This document shows positions 47,002 through 54,443 of a DNA stretch of 57,491 nucleotides, piece by piece. Made by a program: the position numbers and the translations under genes. Position 1 is the first letter of the stretch. Each line of letters begins with the position of its first letter. The notes under the pieces were generated by a model. That model was not told the DNA's origin, ran no database searches, and saw only the letters and a program-made list of their open reading frames with translations. The stretch is from Elusimicrobiota bacterium (GTDB lineage: Bacteria > Elusimicrobiota > Elusimicrobia > UBA1565 > JACRDR01), in assembly GCA_016194745.1 (NCBI GenBank), contig JACQBA010000004.1, forward strand, positions 1-57,491, read 5' to 3'.

Positions 47002-47031
47002 TTGGGAATGGTGTTTCCCAAAATATTTTTT
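47002..47031 (+). terminator. Rho-independent terminator
   Basis: TTGGGAA (47002-47008) and TTTCCCAA (47014-47021) form a hairpin followed by AATATTTTTT. It reads on the plus strand, where no gene is recognised upstream (46863-47000), so it may end an unannotated small RNA. Confidence 0.55.
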
Positions 47032-47061
47032 GCAATGAATAGAAAGCTTTATTGCGTTCTA

Positions 47062-47078
47062 TCCGTACCTGGTACGGA
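47062..47078. promoter_or_regulatory. Palindrome tccgtacc-t-ggtacgga
   Basis: A perfect 8-bp inverted repeat with one central base, sharing tccgtacc with the arms of the structure at 38108-38215. It could be a binding site. Confidence 0.4.
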
Positions 47079-47123
47079 CAGATGCGTAGGTGCGAAACAG
47101 CTTCGGTGGACCGCTTGGTCGGG

Positions 47124-47984
47124 CTAGAAGGGAAGGACTTTACGGATCGACACCTGCATCAGGAAGAACGCGGTGTCCGGCGCCTTCTTGGTGGTCGCGA
47201 CGACGCTGGCGCCCCAGAGGGCCTTGAGAAGGAAAGGCGCGTATTGCCGCACCTCGGACTCGGCCGCGCGCGCGAAGAACGCCGAGCGCAGCACGGGGTT
47301 CTCGTCCTGGGCGGCCATCCCCTCCCACATCTGCGTGAGCGGGCCCGTCGCGCTGAAGATGCGGTCGCTCGGATGGCGGAAGACGACGCGGTCGGGGTCC
47401 TGGATGAAGTACTTGCCCTCGCGGTCGCGCTGCACGAGCTTGAATTCGACGAGCCTCTCGAGGGTGCGCTTGACCTTCGCCGCCTGGAGCCCGGCGGCGT
47501 CGGCGAGCGCCTGCGGCTCCCAATGCCCGCTGTCGTTCTCCAGGATCGTGAAGGGCCAGAAATGGTCCGGGCTCGCCGCGATGTACTCGGACGCCTCGCG
47601 CGAGAGCACCTTCGTCTTCGTCTCGAAGGAGCGCACGAGCGAGGAGACCATCTCGGGCTGGGCCTTGTGCATCGAATCGGGCGTCGGCGTGAAGGCGGCG
47701 ACGATCAAGTCGACCAAATCCGCGCTCTTGCTGATGGCGAGGAGATACGCCTTGAAGAAATCCCTCGCGTTCTCCTTGTCCTCGAGCAGGCGCAGTCCGA
47801 CCGCGATTTTCTCGAGGAGCCGAGGGCCGGGCGTCGAGCGGCCGCGCTCGATGTTCACGTATTGGCGGTAGGTGCAGCCGAAATGCCGCTGCCCGCCGCG
47901 GTCCTTGAAGAACGCGCGCGCCGACGGGTATCCCGCCTGCGCGCGGAGCTTGATGAGAGTCTGGGCCAGCGTATCCTTACTCAC
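47124..47984 (-). CDS. XRE-type transcription regulator with C-terminal winged helix (TIGR02147-like)
   Basis: 286 residues. The N-terminus carries a helix-turn-helix of the XRE type (CTYRQYVNIERGRSTPGPRLLEKIA) and the middle a winged-helix-like segment (PQALADAAGLQAAKVKRTLERLVEFKLV followed by RDREGKYFIQDPDR). The architecture resembles the TIGR02147/DUF4423 group known mainly from Fibrobacter, Bdellovibrio and relatives. The GTG start follows a strong promoter by 8 nt, so it is effectively leaderless. Targets are unknown. Confidence 0.72.
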   Translation of the reverse strand: MSKDTLAQTLIKLRAQAGYPSARAFFKDRGGQRHFGCTYRQYVNIERGRSTPGPRLLEKIAVGLRLLEDKENARDFFKAYLLAISKSADLVDLIVAAFTPTPDSMHKAQPEMVSSLVRSFETKTKVLSREASEYIAASPDHFWPFTILENDSGHWEPQALADAAGLQAAKVKRTLERLVEFKLVQRDREGKYFIQDPDRVVFRHPSDRIFSATGPLTQMWEGMAAQDENPVLRSAFFARAAESEVRQYAPFLLKALWGASVVATTKKAPDTAFFLMQVSIRKVLPF

Positions 47985-47992
47985 GTTAGGCG

Positions 47993-48021
47993 ATTGTAAG
48001 TAAGAATCGTTGACCTGTCAA
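47993..48021 (-). promoter_or_regulatory. Consensus promoter of the HTH regulator
   Basis: On the minus strand TTGACA (48021-48016), a 17-nt spacer and TACAAT (47998-47993), with the GTG start 8 nt beyond. This is one of the strongest promoters in the window. Confidence 0.7.
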
Positions 48022-48072
48022 TGAAGCGGCATCAAGGAGTTCCGGAAAGGGGCGCGGAGGCCTCCGCGCTCC

Positions 48073-49473
48073 CTAATCGTCGTCCCAATCGTCCTCGTCC
48101 TGGAACTTCCGCCCGCGCTGGCGCCGCTCATACCAGTCCTCTTCGTCGTCCTCGTCCTGGCGGCGCTGCGGGGGCTGCCACCGGGGGCTTTCGGCCGGGC
48201 GGCGGCGGTCCCAGCGCCGCGCGGGTTCGTCCTCCTCGTCGTCTTGGCGGCGGGGGTCGGGACGCTCGAAGCGGCCGCGCGGCGCCGGCGGAGGCGTCCC
48301 CCGCGAGAGCGCCGCGAGCGGGTCGACCGGGCGTCCGCCCTTGATGATCTCGAAGTGCAGGTGCGGCCCCGTCGAGTGCCCGTTGTTCTTGCCGCCGCTC
48401 GTGCCGAGGACGGTGCTGTGGTCGACCTGCTGGCCCACCCGCACGAGAGTCGTCGCGAGGTGAAGGTAGCGCGTGCGCGAGCCGTCCGCGTGCTGGACGG
48501 TCACGTAGCCGCCGGGCCCGTGCCCGCTGTCGGTGCGCGGGTTGAACTGGTGCGCTTGGATCACCTTGCCGGGCCGCGAGGCGTGGATGCGCGTGCCGAC
48601 CGGCACGCCGAAGTCGAGACCCGCGTGCCTGCGGCCGCCGGGCCGCGCGTCGCCGAAGCGGCTCGTGACGCGCGCCATGCGGCCTCCCGCGAACGGCGGA
48701 TAGAAGCGCCCGTCGTCTCGCCCCGCCGCCTCGGGCGCGGGCCTGGCCGCCGGCCGCTGCGTCGGCTGCGGCCGGCGCGCCGCCGCGAGTTCGAGCGCCG
48801 CGATCGCCGCGGGCCGCTCGCGCGAGCCGTCCGCGGCATGGCCGAACGCCGCGGGCAGACGGCCCGCGCCCAAGCCCTCGAGGGCGGCCTCGACGCGCAG
48901 TCCCGAATCGAGGAGCCGCCGTCCCGCCCGCTGCGGAGCCGGACTGCCGGGATCCATCGCCTCGAGCGCCTCTTCGAGAGCGCGCTCGGCCTCCTCCGTT
49001 TCCTCCAGCGCCGCCGCGCGGTCGGAGTAATCGAGCGCCTTGCCCGCCGGGATCTGCCGGAAGGACTGGCGCCGCGTGCCGTGGAGTTCGCCGTCCGGCG
49101 AGAGGCTGAACACCCACCGCTCCACGCTCCAGACGCCGCCCTCGCCCTCGCTCCAGCTCTCCGCCGCGAGCTCGAGGCGCGAGGCGCTGAAGCGGCCGTC
49201 GTGCCCCGGCGCGCCGTGCGCCGAGCCGCGAAAGACCTTCCGGCCCACCAGCCCGTCCTTGGCGACGGAGACCGAGCGCGCCTCCTCTCCCTCGATCCGC
49301 GCGACGACGCGGCGGTAGCGCTCGCCCGAGGCCGCGGGCGGGATCAAGCTCGAGCGCAGCTGCGGCATCGCCGTCCCCGCGGGGACGGCCGCCCCTTGAC
49401 GCGCCCATGCCGCCGGCGCCAGGAGCAGCGCCGCGAGGACCCATCGGCCTACGCTATTTTGGATGCTAATCAT
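48073..49473 (-). CDS. Secreted M23 peptidase with acidic C-terminal tail
   Basis: About 466 residues: signal peptide, an N-terminal domain (about 45-165, with VWSVERWVFSLSPDGELHG), a helical linker, then an M23/LytM domain with HAGLDFGVPVGTRIHA and the zinc motif PHLHFEI. It cleaves peptidoglycan cross-bridges or acts as a LytM regulator. The C-terminus is strongly charged and ends in EDDWDDD. The N-terminal domain resembles that of the protein at 51108. GGAGAAAA precedes the ATG. Confidence 0.9.
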   Translation of the reverse strand: MISIQNSVGRWVLAALLLAPAAWARQGAAVPAGTAMPQLRSSLIPPAASGERYRRVVARIEGEEARSVSVAKDGLVGRKVFRGSAHGAPGHDGRFSASRLELAAESWSEGEGGVWSVERWVFSLSPDGELHGTRRQSFRQIPAGKALDYSDRAAALEETEEAERALEEALEAMDPGSPAPQRAGRRLLDSGLRVEAALEGLGAGRLPAAFGHAADGSRERPAAIAALELAAARRPQPTQRPAARPAPEAAGRDDGRFYPPFAGGRMARVTSRFGDARPGGRRHAGLDFGVPVGTRIHASRPGKVIQAHQFNPRTDSGHGPGGYVTVQHADGSRTRYLHLATTLVRVGQQVDHSTVLGTSGGKNNGHSTGPHLHFEIIKGGRPVDPLAALSRGTPPPAPRGRFERPDPRRQDDEEDEPARRWDRRRPAESPRWQPPQRRQDEDDEEDWYERRQRGRKFQDEDDWDDD

Positions 49474-49496
49474 GGTTTTCTCCGTGCGCCGGATGC

Positions 49497-50294
49497 TCAA
49501 TCGTCGTCCCACTGCTCGTCGTCGTCGTCCTGCCAGCGGCGACGCAGGGGGGGCCTGCGATCGTCCCGGCGCCGGAAGCGCGGCAGTTCTTCTTCCTCGT
49601 CCTCGCCGCGCCAGCGCTGCCGGGGCTCCTCGATGCGTCCCCGCGCGGAGCCGCGCCCGCAGCCGACCTGGGCCGCGAAGGCGTTCATTCGCTGGAGAAG
49701 CTCCGCCTGGTTGCGCGCCCGCCCGCCGCCGCCCGAGCCGGGATAGAAGGCGTACGTGACGCCGCCGCCGATCCCGTTGTTGCCCGAGGCGCTCGGCATG
49801 AAGTACTTGGCCAAGGCGAGCGAGCCCTCGCCGAACTTGGAGCGGTTGCCCGGCCCCCGGTCGCCCGCGACGGCGATCGAGCGCTTGCCCCCGTGCTCGA
49901 CGCAGGCGAAGTCGCCGAGCTGGACCGACTGCAGCTTGTCCCAATAAAGCCACCCGGGCTTGAGCGGAAGCACCACGTAGCGGACGACGCTCGCGTTGAG
50001 CGAGGCGCCGCTCGCGTACCGATAGGACGTGTGGCTGCGGTGGTTGCGGTCCCCGCCGCCGCCGCCGGAGCCGTCGGTGTCGACGGCCATGGGGCGTCCG
50101 GCGATGACGATCGGCCGCGCTTGCGTCGGCCCCGCGCGCCCGATCCTCGGCGCGTCTACCCGGCCCCGGCCGCGGATCTCGGACCAAGCGTCCGCGGGAA
50201 ACGGCGCGAACTGCGCGACGACGGCGTGCGGCGCGGCGGCGGCTACGGCTGCGGCGACGGCGACAGCGACGGCCAGACCATGCGCTCTGTCCAT
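49497..50294 (-). CDS. Secreted GH75-like (chitosanase-type) protein
   Basis: 265 residues: signal peptide (about 1-28), then VDTDGSG, TSYRYASGASLNASVVRYVVLPL, GDFACVEHGGKRSIAVAGDRGP and GEGSLALAKYF, a series reminiscent of fungal and bacterial GH75 chitosanases. The C-terminus is charged and ends DDDDEQWDDD, like the downstream M23 gene, with which it probably forms an operon (23-nt gap). Enzyme activity is inferred from motif resemblance; I cannot confirm the catalytic pair. Confidence 0.62.
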   Translation of the reverse strand: MDRAHGLAVAVAVAAAVAAAAPHAVVAQFAPFPADAWSEIRGRGRVDAPRIGRAGPTQARPIVIAGRPMAVDTDGSGGGGGDRNHRSHTSYRYASGASLNASVVRYVVLPLKPGWLYWDKLQSVQLGDFACVEHGGKRSIAVAGDRGPGNRSKFGEGSLALAKYFMPSASGNNGIGGGVTYAFYPGSGGGGRARNQAELLQRMNAFAAQVGCGRGSARGRIEEPRQRWRGEDEEEELPRFRRRDDRRPPLRRRWQDDDDEQWDDD

Positions 50295-50471
50295 GCGTGC
50301 CCCCCGGAGCGGACTGCGGCTCCGTCCGCTACGATGCGCGGCGATCGGCCTATGGACAAGGAATCAACGGTCCCTTGACGGGTGAGTCCGACGCTCCAGA
50401 AACCGGGTATTCCCTCCGCACGCCAAGCAGTCAACGCGGTTTCTCACTCCCGAGGAGAACGGCCCCTCATT

Positions 50472-50641
50472 GCGTCGGACGGGTCCTGTCAGGGATGGGG
50501 CCCATCGCGCTCTGCTCGCCTCGGGTACGTCTTCATGGCTGCGCACCCGCGCGATCCCTGGAGCGATAACGCTCCAGGGACCTGCGGAAAGGAGTTACAC
50601 CTTACCGCAGGTCCGACCCATCCCTGCCACCCCTCCGACGC
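50472..50641. repeat. Structured repeat element, copy B
   Basis: Terminal inverted repeats gcgtcggacgggt (50472-50484) and acccctccgacgc (to 50641) with one mismatch. Inside are TCCCTGGAGCG/CGCTCCAGGGA (50555-50580, loop ATAA) and, directly after it, CCTGCGG...CCGCAGG (50581-50611). The extra arm atcgcgc/gcgcgat adds length relative to copy A. Confidence 0.7.
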
Positions 50642-50720
50642 TTTGGGCGCTCATTGCTAGTCGAAGGACTGACCGCCCTACGGCACCTTATATGACGGCC
50701 GCGGCGCTCTGCATGGGCTA

Positions 50721-50846
50721 GAGCCCGGGGCGGGATGTGCCGGCCTGGGGTCGTCGAGCGCCCGGCATGCGCATACAGCCGGGCGCGACACGAAGCGAGC
50801 TTTCGGAGGCGAGCGTCCCCAGGACGGTACATCCCGCCCCGGGCTC
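50721..50846. repeat. Cloverleaf-like structured element D
   Basis: A perfect 18-bp outer stem (50721-50738 with 50829-50846), a 7-bp inner stem (cctggggt... at 50744-50750 with 50817-50823) and a 9-bp hairpin GCGCCCGGC/GCCGGGCGC (50758-50786). The layout is like elements A and B but the sequence differs. The rest of the 50295-50925 gap shows no gene. Confidence 0.6.
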
Positions 50847-50925
50847 GTTGAGAGAGTGTCGATGAAAAGAGGCCGCCGAAGCCGAGGGGTGATCGGCTCC
50901 GGCGGCGTGCGGCGGTGCTAACGGC

Positions 50926-51111
50926 TTATCGGTGTCCAGCCAGCGCGGGCTCGGGCTCCGGGTCCGGCAGCAGGAACACGACGCGGTGTTCTCCAGAGCG
51001 CGAGGGATCCTCGTGCCGGGTCTCCACGCGCTTGGCCTCGCCGCTCTCGTGCTTGGCGCGGCAGGGCCCGTGGCGCCGGACGTCGGCCGCGTACCCGCGC
51101 ATGACGCTCAC
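50926..51111 (-). CDS. Small basic protein downstream of the 51108 gene
   Basis: 61 residues (VSVMRGYAADVRRHGPCRAK at the N-terminus, ending PEPEPALAGHR). The GTG start at 51111 overlaps the stop of the upstream gene (GTGA), a sign of coupling. Hydrophilic, with no signal peptide and no recognised family. The evidence is the overlap and plausible composition only. Confidence 0.35.
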   Translation of the reverse strand: MSVMRGYAADVRRHGPCRAKHESGEAKRVETRHEDPSRSGEHRVVFLLPDPEPEPALAGHR

Positions 51112-52424
51112 CAGCCCGCCGGGCAGTCGGAGATGCGGGTCTTCAAGTTCGCCTCGAAGAGCCCGATGCACTTCCAGTCCTTGTCGTAGACCACGAGCCG
51201 GTCCTGGTCCGAGCGCGTCTCGTGGACCGCGATGTAGAGGTCCCGCTCCTGGTTCTTCACCTTGAATACGGTCTTGTTGCGCAGCCGCGCCGGCGGGTTG
51301 TCCACGATCTCGCCGCCGAGCATCCGCACGACGTCGGCCTCAGCCAGCCGCTCGCTCTCGCTCAGGTTCATGATCGCGGCGTAGAGGTGGAACACGCCGT
51401 GGATGAGGACCGAGATCGAGGCCGCCATCGTCGCGCTGAGCGCTTTCCAGCAGAATACGGCTCCGGGGGTGAACGAGCACTTGACCGCCGCGACGATCTG
51501 CGCGACGATCACCGCCGCGCCGCCCGCGACTTCGGCTCCGGAAAGGATGATGCTCGAGACGTGCCCGAACTTGCGGCCGCGCTTGTACGCCTTGCAGCGG
51601 CCCCGCGGCATCTTCGCGTCCCGGTCGACCACGGTGCCGCCCAGGTTCGTCTTCATCGCGTCGAAGACGCCGCGCGCGAAGGTGAACCCGGTCTCGCAGT
51701 CCTTTTCCTTCGCGGGCTTCGCCGGCGCCGGCGACGGGCTCGCCGGCGTCGGCACGGTGTTCGAGAGCATGTAGTTGTGCTCCTCGGACTGCGGGATGAG
51801 CCGGGCCGGGGTCGGGGCCATGGAGCGGGGCGACACGAAGACGTTCGCGGCCACCGCGGCCCGCGCGCCCGCGGAGTTGTCCGCGATCCGCTCGAAGCCG
51901 GCCGCGACGAGCTCGGGGCTGTCCGTGTGCGCCGCGTCCGCCAAGGCGGACGCGAGGGGCGTCGTCTGGGCCGCGTGCAGGAAGCCACCGCCCTGCGGCT
52001 CGGCGGCGCCGGAGGCGAGGGCGCTTGCGACCGCGTCCTTCACCGCGCTAGCCGCTCCGCCGCGCTCGACGCTCTCGACCGTCGCGGCGCCCTGCGTGAG
52101 GACCCGCAGAGAGTCGTCGAGCACCGAGGTCGTCTTGACCGCCTGGAGGAGCTCGCCTTGCGGGGAGACCTCGAGGCGCCAATGGTCCAGCTTCCAAACG
52201 CCGGCTTCGCGCACCCAGTTCTCGGACTCGAGGGTGGTGTGCCGGGCCTCGGAGCCTTCGGTGAAGGCGAGCGACCGGTGCACGGTGCGGCCCGAGTCGG
52301 TCCGGAACGCTCGCTCGGTGCTTCGAGTCTGCCAGGCGTCGGCGGCGTACGCGGCGGACGGCGCGACGCTTTGTGCGAGGAGAGAGACGGACAGCGCTGC
52401 GGCGAGAACCTTCGTCGATGTCAT
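51108..52424 (-). CDS. Exported protein with central hydrophobic segment; N-terminal domain shared with the M23 protein
   Basis: About 438 residues: a signal peptide (MTSTKVLAAALSVSLLAQSVA), an N-terminal domain (about 30-110) with GVWKLDHWRLEVSPQGELLQ, a Pro/Ala linker, and a C-terminal half with cysteines and hydrophobic stretches (HVSSIILSGAEVAGGAAVIV, ATMAASISVLIHGVF). The N-terminal domain resembles that of the M23 peptidase at 48073. No enzyme signature is seen. The start ATG 52424 is chosen because GGGGGC is 7 nt upstream. Confidence 0.72.
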   Translation of the reverse strand: MTSTKVLAAALSVSLLAQSVAPSAAYAADAWQTRSTERAFRTDSGRTVHRSLAFTEGSEARHTTLESENWVREAGVWKLDHWRLEVSPQGELLQAVKTTSVLDDSLRVLTQGAATVESVERGGAASAVKDAVASALASGAAEPQGGGFLHAAQTTPLASALADAAHTDSPELVAAGFERIADNSAGARAAVAANVFVSPRSMAPTPARLIPQSEEHNYMLSNTVPTPASPSPAPAKPAKEKDCETGFTFARGVFDAMKTNLGGTVVDRDAKMPRGRCKAYKRGRKFGHVSSIILSGAEVAGGAAVIVAQIVAAVKCSFTPGAVFCWKALSATMAASISVLIHGVFHLYAAIMNLSESERLAEADVVRMLGGEIVDNPPARLRNKTVFKVKNQERDLYIAVHETRSDQDRLVVYDKDWKCIGLFEANLKTRISDCPAGW

Positions 52425-52683
52425 CGGTAAAGCCCCCATGCCCTCCGGCGTTTCAAGACGCCTCATCATATCCACGCTATTAAAGGTACGGCAGAGTCTT
52501 AGGGCCCTCGCGCCGGAGGGGCGCACGCTCCAGAAAGGCCGTGCCGAACGCGTCGGTGAAAAGTGGAAATGTGATTTCTCACCCAGCGTGAGTCCTTCGG
52601 CCCCCCGGCCTTCGCCCCGATAGGCCCTAACATCCCGCCTCCCGATCGCATACCATGATCGCAGGAGGGGGGAGGGTACATTC

Positions 52684-53043
52684 ATGCGTCATTCAATGAA
52701 GAGATGGTTCGCGGCGGCCGCCTTGGTCGTCCTGGCGTCCACGGGCTCGTTCGCCTTGGATGCGGAACGCAAGGGGGCGGACGCGCTGGCGAGGATTGAC
52801 GGGGCGATCAGCGCCGCGGCTTCGGTCAACGTGAGAGGGGAAGGCGGCGGCATCGGAGCGATGCTCCAGTCGCTGGACGGCGGGCTCGTTCCGGCGGTCG
52901 AAGTCGGCGCGCCGAGCGGCGTCATCCATCAGGCGGCCGCCAGCTACGAGGGGCAGCGCCCGGTCAAGAAGGCCTGCAATCCCAGATTTACCAACTGCAG
53001 CGGCGGAGGCCAGACGAGCACGGGCCGATCCGATCCGTCGTAA
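52684..53043 (+). CDS. Small exported protein with C-terminal Cys pair and GQTS motif
   Basis: 119 residues: signal peptide (KRWFAAAALVVLASTGSFA), a short variable body, and a C-terminal KKACNPRFTNCSGGGQTSTG. The last part is shared with the next gene (QCTNPNPAMCTDNGQTSSGG), while the bodies differ. The Cys pair could form a disulfide. GGAGGGGGGAGGG precedes the ATG by 7 nt. Secreted peptide or surface-ligand roles are speculative. Confidence 0.7.
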   Translation: MRHSMKRWFAAAALVVLASTGSFALDAERKGADALARIDGAISAAASVNVRGEGGGIGAMLQSLDGGLVPAVEVGAPSGVIHQAAASYEGQRPVKKACNPRFTNCSGGGQTSTGRSDPS

Positions 53044-53071
53044 GCGTTAGACGGTCCCAACAGGGGGGGAC

Positions 53072-53419
53072 ATGATAAGGAAGACGCGTATGTCGTTCGC
53101 CGTCGCCTGCCTTGCCGCCGCGTTCCCGCTCGCCGGGATCGCCTCCGCGGCCGAAGAAAAGATCAGCCTGGACGCGGTCTCGGCGTCGTTCGCGGCGCTG
53201 CGGATGAACTTCCAGCTCGCCGCGGAGCCGGCCGTCGTCGTCGCGCCGGGAGGCGTGGGGCTCGTCGCCCCCGTCCTCGGCGCGGAAGAGGCGCAGCCGC
53301 GCCTCATCCAGGTGTTCCGGCGGGATTATCGGACGGAGCTCGAGAAGCAGTGCACGAATCCGAACCCCGCGATGTGCACCGACAACGGGCAGACGAGCTC
53401 CGGGGGACGCGACAACTAG
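53072..53419 (+). CDS. Small exported protein with C-terminal Cys pair and GQTS motif (paralogue)
   Basis: 115 residues with a signal peptide (MSFAVACLAAAFPLAGIASAA; ATG at 53072 or 53090) and a conserved end, QCTNPNPAMCTDNGQTSSGG, matching the gene before. They are 28 nt apart and probably co-transcribed. A terminator hairpin follows at 53438. Confidence 0.7.
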   Translation: MIRKTRMSFAVACLAAAFPLAGIASAAEEKISLDAVSASFAALRMNFQLAAEPAVVVAPGGVGLVAPVLGAEEAQPRLIQVFRRDYRTELEKQCTNPNPAMCTDNGQTSSGGRDN

Positions 53420-53437
53420 CCTAAAGGACTAGACATG

Positions 53438-53473
53438 GCCTCTCCCGCGCGGCGGGAGGGGCTATTTCTTTTC
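53438..53473 (+). terminator. Rho-independent terminator for the two small exported genes
   Basis: A 10-bp stem (gcctctcccg with cgggaggggc, 53438-53462), then TATTTCTTTT. It overlaps the 3' end of the convergent phoH gene. Confidence 0.75.
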
Positions 53474-54424
53474 CCACTTATCGTAGGCGCGCAGGATCTT
53501 CTTGACGAGGGCGTGGCGGACGACGTCGGCCTCGCCGAACTGCACGAACTGGATGCCCTCGACGCCGTGCAGGATGTCCTTGGCGGTGACGAGCCCCGAG
53601 TAGGCCTTGTTGGGCAGATCGATCTGCGTGACGTCGCCCGTGATGACGGCCTTCGATCCCTCGCCCATGCGGGTCAGGAACATCTTCATCTGCTCGGGCG
53701 TGGTGTTCTGCGCCTCGTCCAGGATGATGAACGCCTCCTCGAGCGTGCGCCCGCGCATGTAGGCGAGCGGGACGATCTCGACGACGTCGTCCTCGCGCCA
53801 CATGCGGAACTTGTCAGGCCCGAGCATGTGGTAGAAGGCGTCGTAGAGCGGCTTGAGATAAGGATGGACCTTCTCGTATAGGTCGCCGGGCAAAAATCCG
53901 AGCTTCTCGCCCGCCTCGACGACGGGGCGCGTCAAGACGATGCGGCTCACCTCGCGCGCGCGCAGGGCCCGGAGCGCGCACGCGACCGCGAGGTACGTCT
54001 TGCCCGTTCCGGCCGGGCCGATGCCGAAGGTCATGTCGCCGGCCAAGATCGCGTCGACGTATTCCTGCTGCTTGGCCGTGCGCGGGCGGATCGCCTTGCC
54101 GAAGGAGGAAAGCAGCACCGCGTCCTTGGGGACGGGCGGCGCGCTGAACTCGTCGAAGCCGGCCGGAGTCTTGACCGCGGGCTGGACCTCGGGAGTGCCG
54201 CCGGAGCGCACGCGGCCGAGCATCTCGCGCAGCTTGCGCAGCGCCTTGTCGACGCGCCCCGTCGGCCCGCGCAGGGAGAGATGCATCCCCTCTCCCTCGG
54301 TGTCGTGGCGCACGAAAATCTCGACGCCGAAGTCCTTCTCGAGCCGTCTTAGATTGACGTCTCGCTCTCCCAGCAAGAGGAGCGCCTCTTGGTCGCTGTT
54401 GAGCGCCAGTTTCTTTGTGGCCAT
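53462..54424 (-). CDS. phoH: PhoH-family ATPase
   Basis: 320 residues: N-terminal region with a KH-like segment, and a P-loop ATPase domain with Walker A GPAGTGKT, FIILDEAQN and VITGDVTQIDL. PhoH/YbeZ proteins assist RNA processing with YbeY; ybeY is not in the window. It probably follows the gene at 54444 in one transcript, 19 nt apart. The product is cytoplasmic. Confidence 0.92.
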   Translation of the reverse strand: MATKKLALNSDQEALLLLGERDVNLRRLEKDFGVEIFVRHDTEGEGMHLSLRGPTGRVDKALRKLREMLGRVRSGGTPEVQPAVKTPAGFDEFSAPPVPKDAVLLSSFGKAIRPRTAKQQEYVDAILAGDMTFGIGPAGTGKTYLAVACALRALRAREVSRIVLTRPVVEAGEKLGFLPGDLYEKVHPYLKPLYDAFYHMLGPDKFRMWREDDVVEIVPLAYMRGRTLEEAFIILDEAQNTTPEQMKMFLTRMGEGSKAVITGDVTQIDLPNKAYSGLVTAKDILHGVEGIQFVQFGEADVVRHALVKKILRAYDKWEKK

Positions 54425-54443
54425 CGACGGTGATACTACGATA

